The notes under the pieces are model-generated. The model was not told the origin of the DNA. It did not search any database and worked only from the letters and a program-made list of their open reading frames with translations. From contig NZ_JAAIVF010000001.1 of assembly GCF_029589495.1 (NCBI RefSeq), positions 1,240,001 to 1,304,000 of the forward strand: a stretch of 64,000 nucleotides of DNA, given 5' to 3'. This stretch comes from Speluncibacter jeojiensis (GTDB taxonomy: Bacteria; Actinomycetota; Actinomycetes; Mycobacteriales; Mycobacteriaceae). Positions 53,542-60,911 of the stretch are shown one piece after another. The position numbers and the translations under genes were made by a program. Each line of letters begins with the position of its first letter. Positions within the stretch are counted from its first letter, which is position 1.

Positions 53542-55296
53542 GTGTCGCCTCGCATAGAACGTCTGTGGGTCCGGAACTTGAGGTCGGTCGGAGAAGATAC
53601 GGTCGAGGTCAACTTTCCGCCGACGGGAGCACTCGTGCTCCTCGGCGAGAACAACGCCGGAAAGAGCAACATCACCCGAGCCCTGGACATCCTGTTCGGC
53701 GACATGTGGCCCGGCAGCAGGCGGCTCGAAGAACACGACTTTCACGGCCGAGACAGCGACGGGATCGCTGTTCAGATCGCGGCACAGGTGTCGGGGATCT
53801 CCTGCCCGCATTGCCCCGACGGGGAAGTGGCCTACTTCAAGTGGGTACACGATCAGTCTTCGCCCACCAGCACGGGAGATCCCGTCACCTACTCGTTCGC
53901 GTGCAGCAACAGCTACTGCCAGCGCACCTTCGTGAACAAGGAGATGCGGGCCGCGCTCTCCGCCACGGTGCTGAACGCCGACCGTCGGCTCGACTACCAG
54001 CTCAGCTACGCCAGCAAGTTCACCATGCTGTCCAAGCTCATGCACCGCTTCCATGAAAAGCTCATGGACGACCCCGCCCGCAAGGACCAGCTCGCTGGCC
54101 TCTTCTCGCAGCTGGTCGGAGAATTCGGGGGAGTACCGGAGTTCGCGAAGTTCAAGGAGATCCTCGCTTCGACGGCCGAGGACTTTGGCCAGAACCTGCC
54201 CTATCGACTGGACATCGACTTCAGCGCGTACGACCCCAGCAATTTCTTCCGGTCACTGCGCGTCTACCCGACGCTCGCCGACGAGGTCCGGAACTTCGAC
54301 GAACTCGGCACCGGACAGGCGCAGGTCCTCGCGCTGGCATTCGCCTACGCCTACGCGATGGCATACGGCCAGTCTGATGGCACCATCCTCGTGATCGACG
54401 AACCCGAAGCGAACCTGCACCCGCTGGCGCAACGATGGCTCGCGACACGGCTGGGTGCGCTCACCGCCCCCGGCCTGCAGGTCGTCATCACCACGCACTC
54501 CCCACACTTCGTGGACCTCGCCCGCCCCGAGAACCTCGTGATGGTCAGCAAAGATGCGGGCGGAGCGACAAGGGTGGTCCAGCGCAGCCGTGACGACCTG
54601 CGCGCGCATCTGGTCGAGCACGGAGCGGATGCCGAGCGGACCAAACCGGACACCCTCGGGGGGTTCTACTCAGCCTCGGCCACCACCGAGATCGTCAGCG
54701 GGTTGTTTTCCCGCCGATGCGTTCTCGTCGAGGGCATCACCGAGGCGCTCGCCCTGCCGGAACTCCTCCGAGCACGCGGACTCGACGTTCTCCGCGAAGG
54801 CATTGCGATCGTCTCCGTCGAGGGCATCGGGAACATCGCCAAATGGCATCGCCTCTATACCGCCCTGGGAATCGAGTGCTACTGCGTGTTCGACACCGAC
54901 TCAGACAAGAAACCCAAAGACGCCGCCAACCTTGCCCGCAAGCGGCGCGACATCATGTCGGCGCTGGGCCTCGCGGAAGACCGGGGCGAGTCCGAGAATC
55001 TCTCGCACGAACCGATTGCTGTGACGAGCAGCTACGCGACACTGGACCCCAACTTCGAGGGAGCTGCCGAGAGGTTGTTTGGTGAACGCTGGGCAACGCT
55101 CCACGCGGAAGCCGTCAAATTCGTCGGCGAGTCTAAACCGCTGCGGGCCCGGTATGCCGCGCAACGCCTTTCCGCTGAGGACCACCCTGCAGAGGCGACC
55201 GGTGTACTCGACGCCCTGATCGAGGCTATTTTGGGCGACTCGACAGTGCCAGACACCCACGACGGTGGGCAGTACGAGTCGACGCCGGCTGGTTGA
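53542..55296 (+). CDS. OLD-family ATPase/TOPRIM nuclease with inserted Cys cluster
   Basis: 584 aa. SMC/ABC-like ATPase: Walker A GENNAGKS (35-42), signature LGTGQAQV (255-262), Walker B ILVIDEPE (282-289), switch His in TTHSPHF (319). TOPRIM nuclease domain: VEGITE (Glu397) and DTDSD (451-455). Between Walker A and signature lies a CPHC...CSNSYC set (Cys88, 91, 121, 126), probably a zinc ribbon. OLD proteins defend against phages; class 2 members work with a UvrD helicase (Gabija), but none is present here. GTG at 53542 five bases from AAGGAG. Confidence 0.9.
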   Translation: MSPRIERLWVRNLRSVGEDTVEVNFPPTGALVLLGENNAGKSNITRALDILFGDMWPGSRRLEEHDFHGRDSDGIAVQIAAQVSGISCPHCPDGEVAYFKWVHDQSSPTSTGDPVTYSFACSNSYCQRTFVNKEMRAALSATVLNADRRLDYQLSYASKFTMLSKLMHRFHEKLMDDPARKDQLAGLFSQLVGEFGGVPEFAKFKEILASTAEDFGQNLPYRLDIDFSAYDPSNFFRSLRVYPTLADEVRNFDELGTGQAQVLALAFAYAYAMAYGQSDGTILVIDEPEANLHPLAQRWLATRLGALTAPGLQVVITTHSPHFVDLARPENLVMVSKDAGGATRVVQRSRDDLRAHLVEHGADAERTKPDTLGGFYSASATTEIVSGLFSRRCVLVEGITEALALPELLRARGLDVLREGIAIVSVEGIGNIAKWHRLYTALGIECYCVFDTDSDKKPKDAANLARKRRDIMSALGLAEDRGESENLSHEPIAVTSSYATLDPNFEGAAERLFGERWATLHAEAVKFVGESKPLRARYAAQRLSAEDHPAEATGVLDALIEAILGDSTVPDTHDGGQYESTPAG

Positions 55297-55502
55297 CATA
55301 AGGGCGAATTATCGGGCCGCAACGAGGGCGAATTCCATCGGATTCTGCCGTTCGCCGTCGGTGTCGCGATGACTTTCAGTGCGACCGCATTGAAGAGTGT
55401 GACATTGAGTATCCCTCTGGCATCGGGACGTACGCGACAGTTGGACAACTGGATCGATACGACGACCGCCACCGATGGCGGAGCTGGCAAAGGGAGGACC
55501 CG

Positions 55503-55778
55503 GTGGCTGACTTGCGGGGCAAAAAACGACGTACGAAGCGGCCTGTACCGTCACGGCCGTTGTCCGGGCCATGGCCCACAGCGGTCACAGTGATAGCTCT
55601 GAGCGTGACATCCTTCTGGTGCCTCAGCACGTTGCTGGCTGCCGGCACCGACATCAACGCGGCGACCCGCGCCGTCGTAGTGGTCCTGCTGTGTATCTCT
55701 CAGGTATCCGCAACGCTCGGCGGTAGGCCGAACCAGCTGTCCGCGGCCGCATATCTTGGTCAAGGTCGGCAGTGGTGA
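55503..55778 (+). CDS. small two-helix membrane protein
   Basis: 91 aa: a very basic N-terminus (RGKKRRTKRPVPSRP), two hydrophobic helices (about 27-47 and 53-70) and a short polar tail. GTG at 55503 is preceded by GGGAGG. The frame stays open about 200 bases further upstream but contains no start codon there. Its stop overlaps the GTG of the next gene (GTGA), so the two proteins are made together. Family not recognised; membrane effectors of this size are common in defence systems. Confidence 0.6.
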   Translation: MADLRGKKRRTKRPVPSRPLSGPWPTAVTVIALSVTSFWCLSTLLAAGTDINAATRAVVVVLLCISQVSATLGGRPNQLSAAAYLGQGRQW

Positions 55779-57430
55779 CCGGGGGGACCAACGTGCTGGT
55801 TCCGGAATCCGCTCTCTCGGCGCTCGAAGTGATCCGGGCCCGATGCGGCTACAGTTCGCGAAACCAAACCGTCGAACGCCTGCTGCACGAGTACGTTGCC
55901 GCGCAGCAGGCGCTCGAACCCGACCAACTGCTTGTTCACATTGCCACGCTGCTGCGCTACCCACTCACCCGGAGCGAGGCGCGCACGAGGGGGGCGAGCT
56001 ACGGCAAGCAACTGCGCGTGAGGTGTGATCGGGAGCTGTGGGACACCGCCCGGGATTTCGGCTTCCATCTGCCGGGACAATCTGTATTTCGTGGTCATCC
56101 CGACTATCAAGCACGGCCCGGCACTGATGCGATCTTGGCGGCGATCGCGCGCGTCGAACCTCTCGATGACCCGAACCTTGGGCCTTGCCAGGTGATGACC
56201 CGCCGTCAAGCTCGCGGGCTGTGGCGCATGGCCGTCGAGAGCACACGCACTGCCGCTGAACGGGAGGTTGCCGAAGCCGCCCACGCAGCGGCGGAGAAAC
56301 GCGAACTTGCGATCGCGAACAGCGACGCCAACGTGACTGGGTTGACGGAGGTGGAGCGTGTCCATGATCGGCTAAAGAAGGACGTCGCATGGCATGCGCG
56401 CGAGCGGTTCGATCGAGTAGCCACCATTGCCCGATGCCGGCTTTCTGGTGACGGTGCGGGTGAGTTCCTGACGATTCTCGACGAGCAGGACCAAGACAGT
56501 GAGCGGTGGGAGGACGAACTCGCGCGACACATAGTCGGCCCGGGTCCGGTTGGTTCAGCAGGTAGAGGAGCTACGGCCGCCTGGCGAGCCGAGCGTGCGG
56601 TCCAGACCGATGACATGATCACGTGGCTCGCCAGCACGGACCGTTCCTCTACGCCAAGCACTTTCACCGTGCGCACGCCCGGCTGGCGACTTCGACTCCC
56701 GTCTGCCTGGATACCGACGCGCTTCGCCGAAGCTGTCGGTATGCCGGTCATGTGGCGAGATCACCTTGAGGCTGGACGAGTACTGCACCTTGTCCACGAC
56801 GGCGAGCACATTCTGTGGCCAACCAGGATCGCCGAGGATGGCAACACCATCCCCGTCAACGGTTTCGAGGCGGTGATCGATGAGGCACGTGAGTTTGACG
56901 TGAGGAGAGTGATCGAAGCAACGCTTTTCGAACAAGCCGGTCCAGATGAAGATGTGAGGTTCAACCAGCGAGTGCCGGTGCCGGCCCACATCGCTCACGC
57001 GCTCGGACTGATCACGATCGAGCGCCGAGACCTAATCGTTGCTGCCGAGCGGGCATCCGCGGCGAGCCAGCTCGAGAGTGAGCGATCATTACGTCCGACG
57101 ATGAACGTCGACCTACTGTTCGCCGATCTTGAAACGCGCTGTTGCGCAGAGGAAGAGCGCTCGAACGCGCGAATGGCATACGCGCGAGGGGGCCGCGCCT
57201 TCCTGCGATATCTCAAGGCGATCGACCATCCGGTGCATTTGTCGGAGTGGCTCGTCTTGAGCGCCGGCGTGGCCTGGACATGGCCAGGAACCACACTTGC
57301 CTCCGCGGTAGAAACCGGTGACCTCAGCGACGAGGCGGTCCGCTGGCTGGCTGCATGCACAATCAACCTCCAGAATCAGGCTCTCAGCGACGACATGCAC
57401 GATCGCTGGAACACGGCCGCGTGGAGTTGA
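55775..57430 (+). CDS. unrecognised protein with ribbon-helix-helix-like N-terminus
   Basis: 551 aa. The first 45 residues (VLVPESALSALEVIRARCGY, then SSRNQTVERLLHEYV) look like a ribbon-helix-helix DNA-binding unit. A charged region with a long helical, Ala/Glu-rich segment (about 150-190) follows, then a possible second alpha/beta domain (about 255-385). No nuclease, helicase or kinase motif could be read. GC is clearly lower than in core genes. Coupled by GTGA overlap to the two-helix membrane protein and 480 bases after the OLD gene. Function unknown. Confidence 0.65.
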   Translation: MTGGTNVLVPESALSALEVIRARCGYSSRNQTVERLLHEYVAAQQALEPDQLLVHIATLLRYPLTRSEARTRGASYGKQLRVRCDRELWDTARDFGFHLPGQSVFRGHPDYQARPGTDAILAAIARVEPLDDPNLGPCQVMTRRQARGLWRMAVESTRTAAEREVAEAAHAAAEKRELAIANSDANVTGLTEVERVHDRLKKDVAWHARERFDRVATIARCRLSGDGAGEFLTILDEQDQDSERWEDELARHIVGPGPVGSAGRGATAAWRAERAVQTDDMITWLASTDRSSTPSTFTVRTPGWRLRLPSAWIPTRFAEAVGMPVMWRDHLEAGRVLHLVHDGEHILWPTRIAEDGNTIPVNGFEAVIDEAREFDVRRVIEATLFEQAGPDEDVRFNQRVPVPAHIAHALGLITIERRDLIVAAERASAASQLESERSLRPTMNVDLLFADLETRCCAEEERSNARMAYARGGRAFLRYLKAIDHPVHLSEWLVLSAGVAWTWPGTTLASAVETGDLSDEAVRWLAACTINLQNQALSDDMHDRWNTAAWS

Positions 57431-57456
57431 GTCCGGGTCTGCTGCACGGATAGGTG

Positions 57457-57471
57457 ACCGTCGGTTATCGG
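57457..57471. repeat. 15-bp direct repeat, copy 1
   Basis: ACCGTCGGTTATCGG; an identical copy is at 58156-58170. The pair brackets the zinc-finger-like gene. Confidence 0.6.
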
Positions 57472-57588
57472 TCGGTGCTGCCAGCGTCTTCGGGGGCCGA
57501 TATCCCCGGAGATCGAGTGTTCATGGGGTGGGAATACCAACCGGTCCCCCGCCGCACCTCGAAGCGGCGATCGTGGGAGGTCGGTTCG

Positions 57589-58041
57589 TCATCTTTGCCC
57601 GCCGAGCCCCGGTAGTCCCCCTCCGACGATGTGGGCCGAAGGGGTCATCTTCGAGATGCTGCGAATCTCCCTTTTGACGAGATCGGCGGTGGGTTTGTCT
57701 TCGCTGTAGCCGAGGCCACGGAGAATCGCATCAAGGTTCGGCGGCCGGCCAGCTGCGCGGGCGAGCGAGTCGGTTCGGCGTGACAGCTCCCGTGGTCCTT
57801 GCCCCCAGCGCTTCCGGATGATGATCCGCAGTTCGCCGATGAAGCGTTCTACCTGAGCTCGCTGAACTGGGGTCGGGTTGGCGATCCGCACCTGCCCGGA
57901 CGGAGAGGAGTCGCGATTCGACTTCAACCCCACTTGCTTGGTCGGGTCGGTCCGATGGATGTAGCAAAGGCCACGATGAAATTCGGGTGCTCCCACGATC
58001 GGATTCCGGCATATCCGACAACGTTGTCTGCCCACGCTCAC
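57589..58041 (-). CDS. zinc-finger-like hypothetical protein
   Basis: 150 aa. The N-terminus has a putative zinc knuckle (CRICRNPIVG ... GLCYIHR), the rest is helical and basic (RAQVERFIGELRIIIRKRWGQGPRELSRRTDSLARAAGRPPNLDAILRGLGY). The start is puzzling: the GTG at 58041 has no ribosome site, whereas a good AAGGAG serves an ATG at 58063 in another frame. Either a short upstream ORF couples to it or a frameshift is present. Family not recognised. Confidence 0.5.
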   Translation of the reverse strand: MSVGRQRCRICRNPIVGAPEFHRGLCYIHRTDPTKQVGLKSNRDSSPSGQVRIANPTPVQRAQVERFIGELRIIIRKRWGQGPRELSRRTDSLARAAGRPPNLDAILRGLGYSEDKPTADLVKREIRSISKMTPSAHIVGGGLPGLGGQR

Positions 58042-58155
58042 AGGAAAACCATCTCATGCTCATGACATCTCCTTCCGCCGAATCGGAACAGGAAGGTCGA
58101 CAGTTGACTGGCCCGCAGCGGTGACGCTGACGCCGGTGACCAGCCTCGATGTCAT

Positions 58156-58170
58156 ACCGTCGGTTATCGG
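58156..58170. repeat. 15-bp direct repeat, copy 2
   Basis: Identical to 57457-57471, 699 bases apart. Confidence 0.6.
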
Positions 58171-58219
58171 ACCGGGCTGCCGCAGTCGCCGGTCGCCGAC
58201 CTCGCCTGCGGGCGGGTGT

Positions 58220-58777
58220 TCATGTCATGGTGCGGTAGAGCGCCTTCGCGGAGTCGATGACGGCGGGGTGGTCCAGACTGAGCGGCTCGACTCGGATCAT
58301 CTCCGGCCGGGACCAGCTGGCCAGCACCGACCACTGCGGGCGGTGATACGACCACCACGACACCGCCTGCCAGCTGCGGCCGGGGGCGTGTGGGTCGGTT
58401 TCGGACCAGATGCGGTGTCCCCATGCGCCGGTGACCGCAAGGTTGCGGGTCACGATCTGCGTGGGGCGGAGGCCGAGCCGCACGAGCTGGGCCGGGTCGT
58501 CGACATCGAGGATCCGCAGGTCGTCGGGGAGCTCGAAGACCCCGAGCGCCCGGCGGGCGCCGGGGAGCATCGGGAACTCGAACATCGCCTCCTCCCACCG
58601 GGCGAGGTTGCCAAACGTTTCCCCGCAGGCAGCCTCGGCCAGCCGCGACAGATACCAGACGTAATAGTCCGGGTGATCGATCCGGCCACCACGCTGCGGA
58701 CCATGCTCGTAAAGCGGATGGCCCGGCTCGCCGGGGGCGGCCTCGGGAAGATACGGGAAGACGCGGTAGACCAGCAC
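58220..58777 (-). CDS. mbcT: RES domain toxin (MbcT-like NAD+ phosphorylase)
   Basis: 185 aa. RES fold with its conserved early Arg (VYRVFP, Arg5), Tyr (DYYVWYLSRLAEAACGETFGN, with the catalytic Glu in CGE) and Ser (SWQAVSWWSY). Relatives destroy NAD+ by phosphorolysis when free of antitoxin. The GTG start follows the antitoxin stop directly (TGAGTG). Confidence 0.88.
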   Translation of the reverse strand: MLVYRVFPYLPEAAPGEPGHPLYEHGPQRGGRIDHPDYYVWYLSRLAEAACGETFGNLARWEEAMFEFPMLPGARRALGVFELPDDLRILDVDDPAQLVRLGLRPTQIVTRNLAVTGAWGHRIWSETDPHAPGRSWQAVSWWSYHRPQWSVLASWSRPEMIRVEPLSLDHPAVIDSAKALYRTMT

Positions 58778-59194
58778 TCAGGCCGCCCCGCCCCACGCCT
58801 GCGCGTCGAGGGCCTCGAGCACGGGCGCCGGCCCGGACAGTTTCAGCACGTCGATGGGCCGGCCGCCGTCGAGGTGACTGTTCGCGCTCTCGAGCCACGT
58901 GCGCGCCGCGGTCTCCCCCCACACCAGCCGGGCGCGGGCCAGCACGTGTTCGAGGTCGATCAGCAACGGTGCCGCGCCGGGCCCGGGGCGCTCGTCACCC
59001 TTGATCCACCGCGTCGGCTGCGACTTGTTGACCCCGACGATCGCGGCCAGCGCCGCACCGCCGAACTCGTCGGCGAGGTACCGCACCCGGGTCGACGACA
59101 ACGGATCATCCGCGGCCGCCCGCCGGCCGGACCGCCCCGGACGGGCCGCGTGACGCGCCCCCGCCGCCGTGGACTTCTTCGTCGCATTCGCCAT
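58778..59194 (-). CDS. mbcA: Xre/MbcA/ParS family antitoxin
   Basis: 138 aa. A basic N-terminal tail, an Xre-like HTH (RVRYLADEFGGAALAAIVGVNKSQPTRWIKGDERPG), and the C-terminal toxin-binding MbcA/ParS domain (LLIDLEHVLARARLVWGETAARTWLESANSHLDGGRPIDVLKLSG). Neutralises the RES toxin and should repress the pair at the palindrome over its promoter. ATG at 59194. Confidence 0.9.
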   Translation of the reverse strand: MANATKKSTAAGARHAARPGRSGRRAAADDPLSSTRVRYLADEFGGAALAAIVGVNKSQPTRWIKGDERPGPGAAPLLIDLEHVLARARLVWGETAARTWLESANSHLDGGRPIDVLKLSGPAPVLEALDAQAWGGAA

Positions 59195-59200
59195 ACCGGC

Positions 59201-59224
59201 ATACTACCCAACATCAGAGTTGGG
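59201..59224. promoter_or_regulatory. promoter and operator of the toxin-antitoxin operon
   Basis: On the minus strand TAGTAT (59206-59201) is the -10, six bases before the antitoxin ATG. Directly upstream lies CCCAAC-ATCAGA-GTTGGG (59207-59224), a perfect palindrome in the -10/-35 spacer, the expected place for autorepression. Confidence 0.6.
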
Positions 59225-59269
59225 CGTTAGTGCGGAAGGTGGGGCGCGGCGATGGTCAAGACGGCTCCG

Positions 59270-60586
59270 TCAGGGCCGCGGCGCGAGCGAGTTGCCCGGC
59301 GCGATCTGGCCGCAGCTCGTCGGAGCCGGACGGTCAGCGAAGCGGTCGTTCAGCCACCCGTAAGCGGCCGCGGCCCAGACCGGCATCGCCAAGGTGTGGC
59401 TGAGCAGGTTGTACTGGGTGTACTGAACGTGCGCGTTGCCGGTGGCGCAGTACTGGCGGGCGAGTTCGCGGACGTCGCCGGCGATCATGACTCCGTCACC
59501 GGGCCCGACGCCGGGTTTGTCGCCCGGGGTGCCCTCGAGCACGCCGTTGGCGCCCTGGCCGATGAACATCGGCACGGTCGGCGTCGGCGCGAGCCCCAGG
59601 TCGACCTTGGCCACCGAATCCATGAAGGGCTTGACGCTGGCGGGATCGCCGTACTGCGGCTTGACCATCTGCTGCCAGGTCAGGCCCGGGTACTGGTACA
59701 GCACGTTGCCGATCGAGGCGTTCTGCATCTTCCCGATGACGGTCTTGCCGTAGTCGTTCAGGTACGGCGCGAAGTCGATGCCGTAGGACCGGGCGACGCC
59801 GGTGATCGCCATCGCCGCAACGCCCGACCAGCCGAGGCTGCCGCTGACGTAGGTCAGGTTGTGCGCCGGGTTGACCAGTACCCCACCCTCGGCGGCGCCG
59901 ACGAGGTTGCGGTCGACGTCCGGCGCATAACTCGGCGCGAGCGCGGCGGCCCAGTTGGTGGCGATGGCGCCGCCGGAGTACCCGAACATGCCCACCCGGG
60001 TGTGCGAGTTCAGGCCGACCGCCGGTGCCCGCGTGGCCGCCCGGATGGAGTCGAGGGTGTTCATCCCGTACTCGGGCCCGGCCGCGAAGTCTGCCTTCTG
60101 CCCCTCGGTGTCGGCGACGATGACGGTGTATCCCTGCGCGAGCATCGGGGCCAGGAACGGTCCCTCGGCACCGTTGATCAGCCCGCCGAACGTCACGTCC
60201 CCGGCGATCGCGCGCGAGGGACTGTCCGCCGGATTCAACGAGTCATAGAACGACTGGTAGGCAATCGCTTTCGACGGATCGACGCCGCCCGGGGGCTTGA
60301 GCACCGAGGTGACGTTCACGACCGGGCGCCCTTCGGCGTCGGTCGTGCGGTAGAGCAACTGCACGGCGGCGACAGGGGTCGGCAGCCCGACGACGTGGTA
60401 CGACAGCGTCCGCGATTGCAGCACGGTGCCGGGCGCAAGGGAGGACAGCGGAGCACTGCCGCCGTAGTCGTAGAACGAGTCCGGGGCCGCGGCGGCGGCC
60501 GGCGCGAACGCCGTGAGGACGGCCGCCGCCATCGAGATCGCCGCGAGTGCACTCGCCCCACGCCTGAGCATCGGTGTTCTTGTCAC
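59270..60586 (-). CDS. secreted lipase (LIP family)
   Basis: 438 aa. Signal peptide (MLRRGASALAAISMAAAVLTAFAPAAAAAP) followed by the alpha/beta-hydrolase fold of secretory lipases: LLYRTTDAEGRPVVNVTSVLKPPGG, AYQSFYDSLN, nucleophile GYSGGAIATNW, acid near GVLEGTPGD, and catalytic His in SHTLAMPVW. Hydrolyses triacylglycerols or wax/steroid esters outside the cell. GTG at 60586 lies eight bases after GGGGAGG. Confidence 0.88.
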   Translation of the reverse strand: MTRTPMLRRGASALAAISMAAAVLTAFAPAAAAAPDSFYDYGGSAPLSSLAPGTVLQSRTLSYHVVGLPTPVAAVQLLYRTTDAEGRPVVNVTSVLKPPGGVDPSKAIAYQSFYDSLNPADSPSRAIAGDVTFGGLINGAEGPFLAPMLAQGYTVIVADTEGQKADFAAGPEYGMNTLDSIRAATRAPAVGLNSHTRVGMFGYSGGAIATNWAAALAPSYAPDVDRNLVGAAEGGVLVNPAHNLTYVSGSLGWSGVAAMAITGVARSYGIDFAPYLNDYGKTVIGKMQNASIGNVLYQYPGLTWQQMVKPQYGDPASVKPFMDSVAKVDLGLAPTPTVPMFIGQGANGVLEGTPGDKPGVGPGDGVMIAGDVRELARQYCATGNAHVQYTQYNLLSHTLAMPVWAAAAYGWLNDRFADRPAPTSCGQIAPGNSLAPRP

Positions 60587-60911
60587 TCCCACAACCTCCC
60601 CGTTCCGCGTGACCGACGTCACGCCGAATTGAAACTTACTCACCGGTAACTCGACCGGCAAGGGATCCTCGGTCGACTGGAATCAATTACAGTGAATTCG
60701 CCGGTTGACCGCGTGCGACGCGGCGTCACCAGCTACTTTCGGCTGCGTGGAACGAGCAGTCCGCCACAGCGGACGGGCCACGTGAGCGTCCCGGTGGCCG
60801 GGAGACCTCCCGGCTGCGCCGAACCGGCGTGACCTACCCTCGACCGATCGTTTGTGTCAGACACGACGCGGCGCCCGTCCGGACACCGCGTCCGAAGAGA
60901 GGCAGTTGCAG
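60587..60911. other. divergent intergenic region between lipase and kstD
   Basis: 325 bases without a gene. It holds two small hairpins: GTCCGC-CACA-GCGGAC (60759-60774) and CCGGGAG-AC-CTCCCGG (60798-60813). No sequence fitting the KstR consensus was found here. Confidence 0.5.

Noticed and set aside
53542-57430. Gabija system (GajA/GajB)
   Set aside because: The OLD protein fits GajA in outline, but no UvrD-like helicase follows; the 551-aa gene has no helicase motifs.
60662-60911. KstR box upstream of kstD
   Set aside because: No TnnAACnnGTTnnA match was found in this gap, although kstD is a classical target elsewhere.
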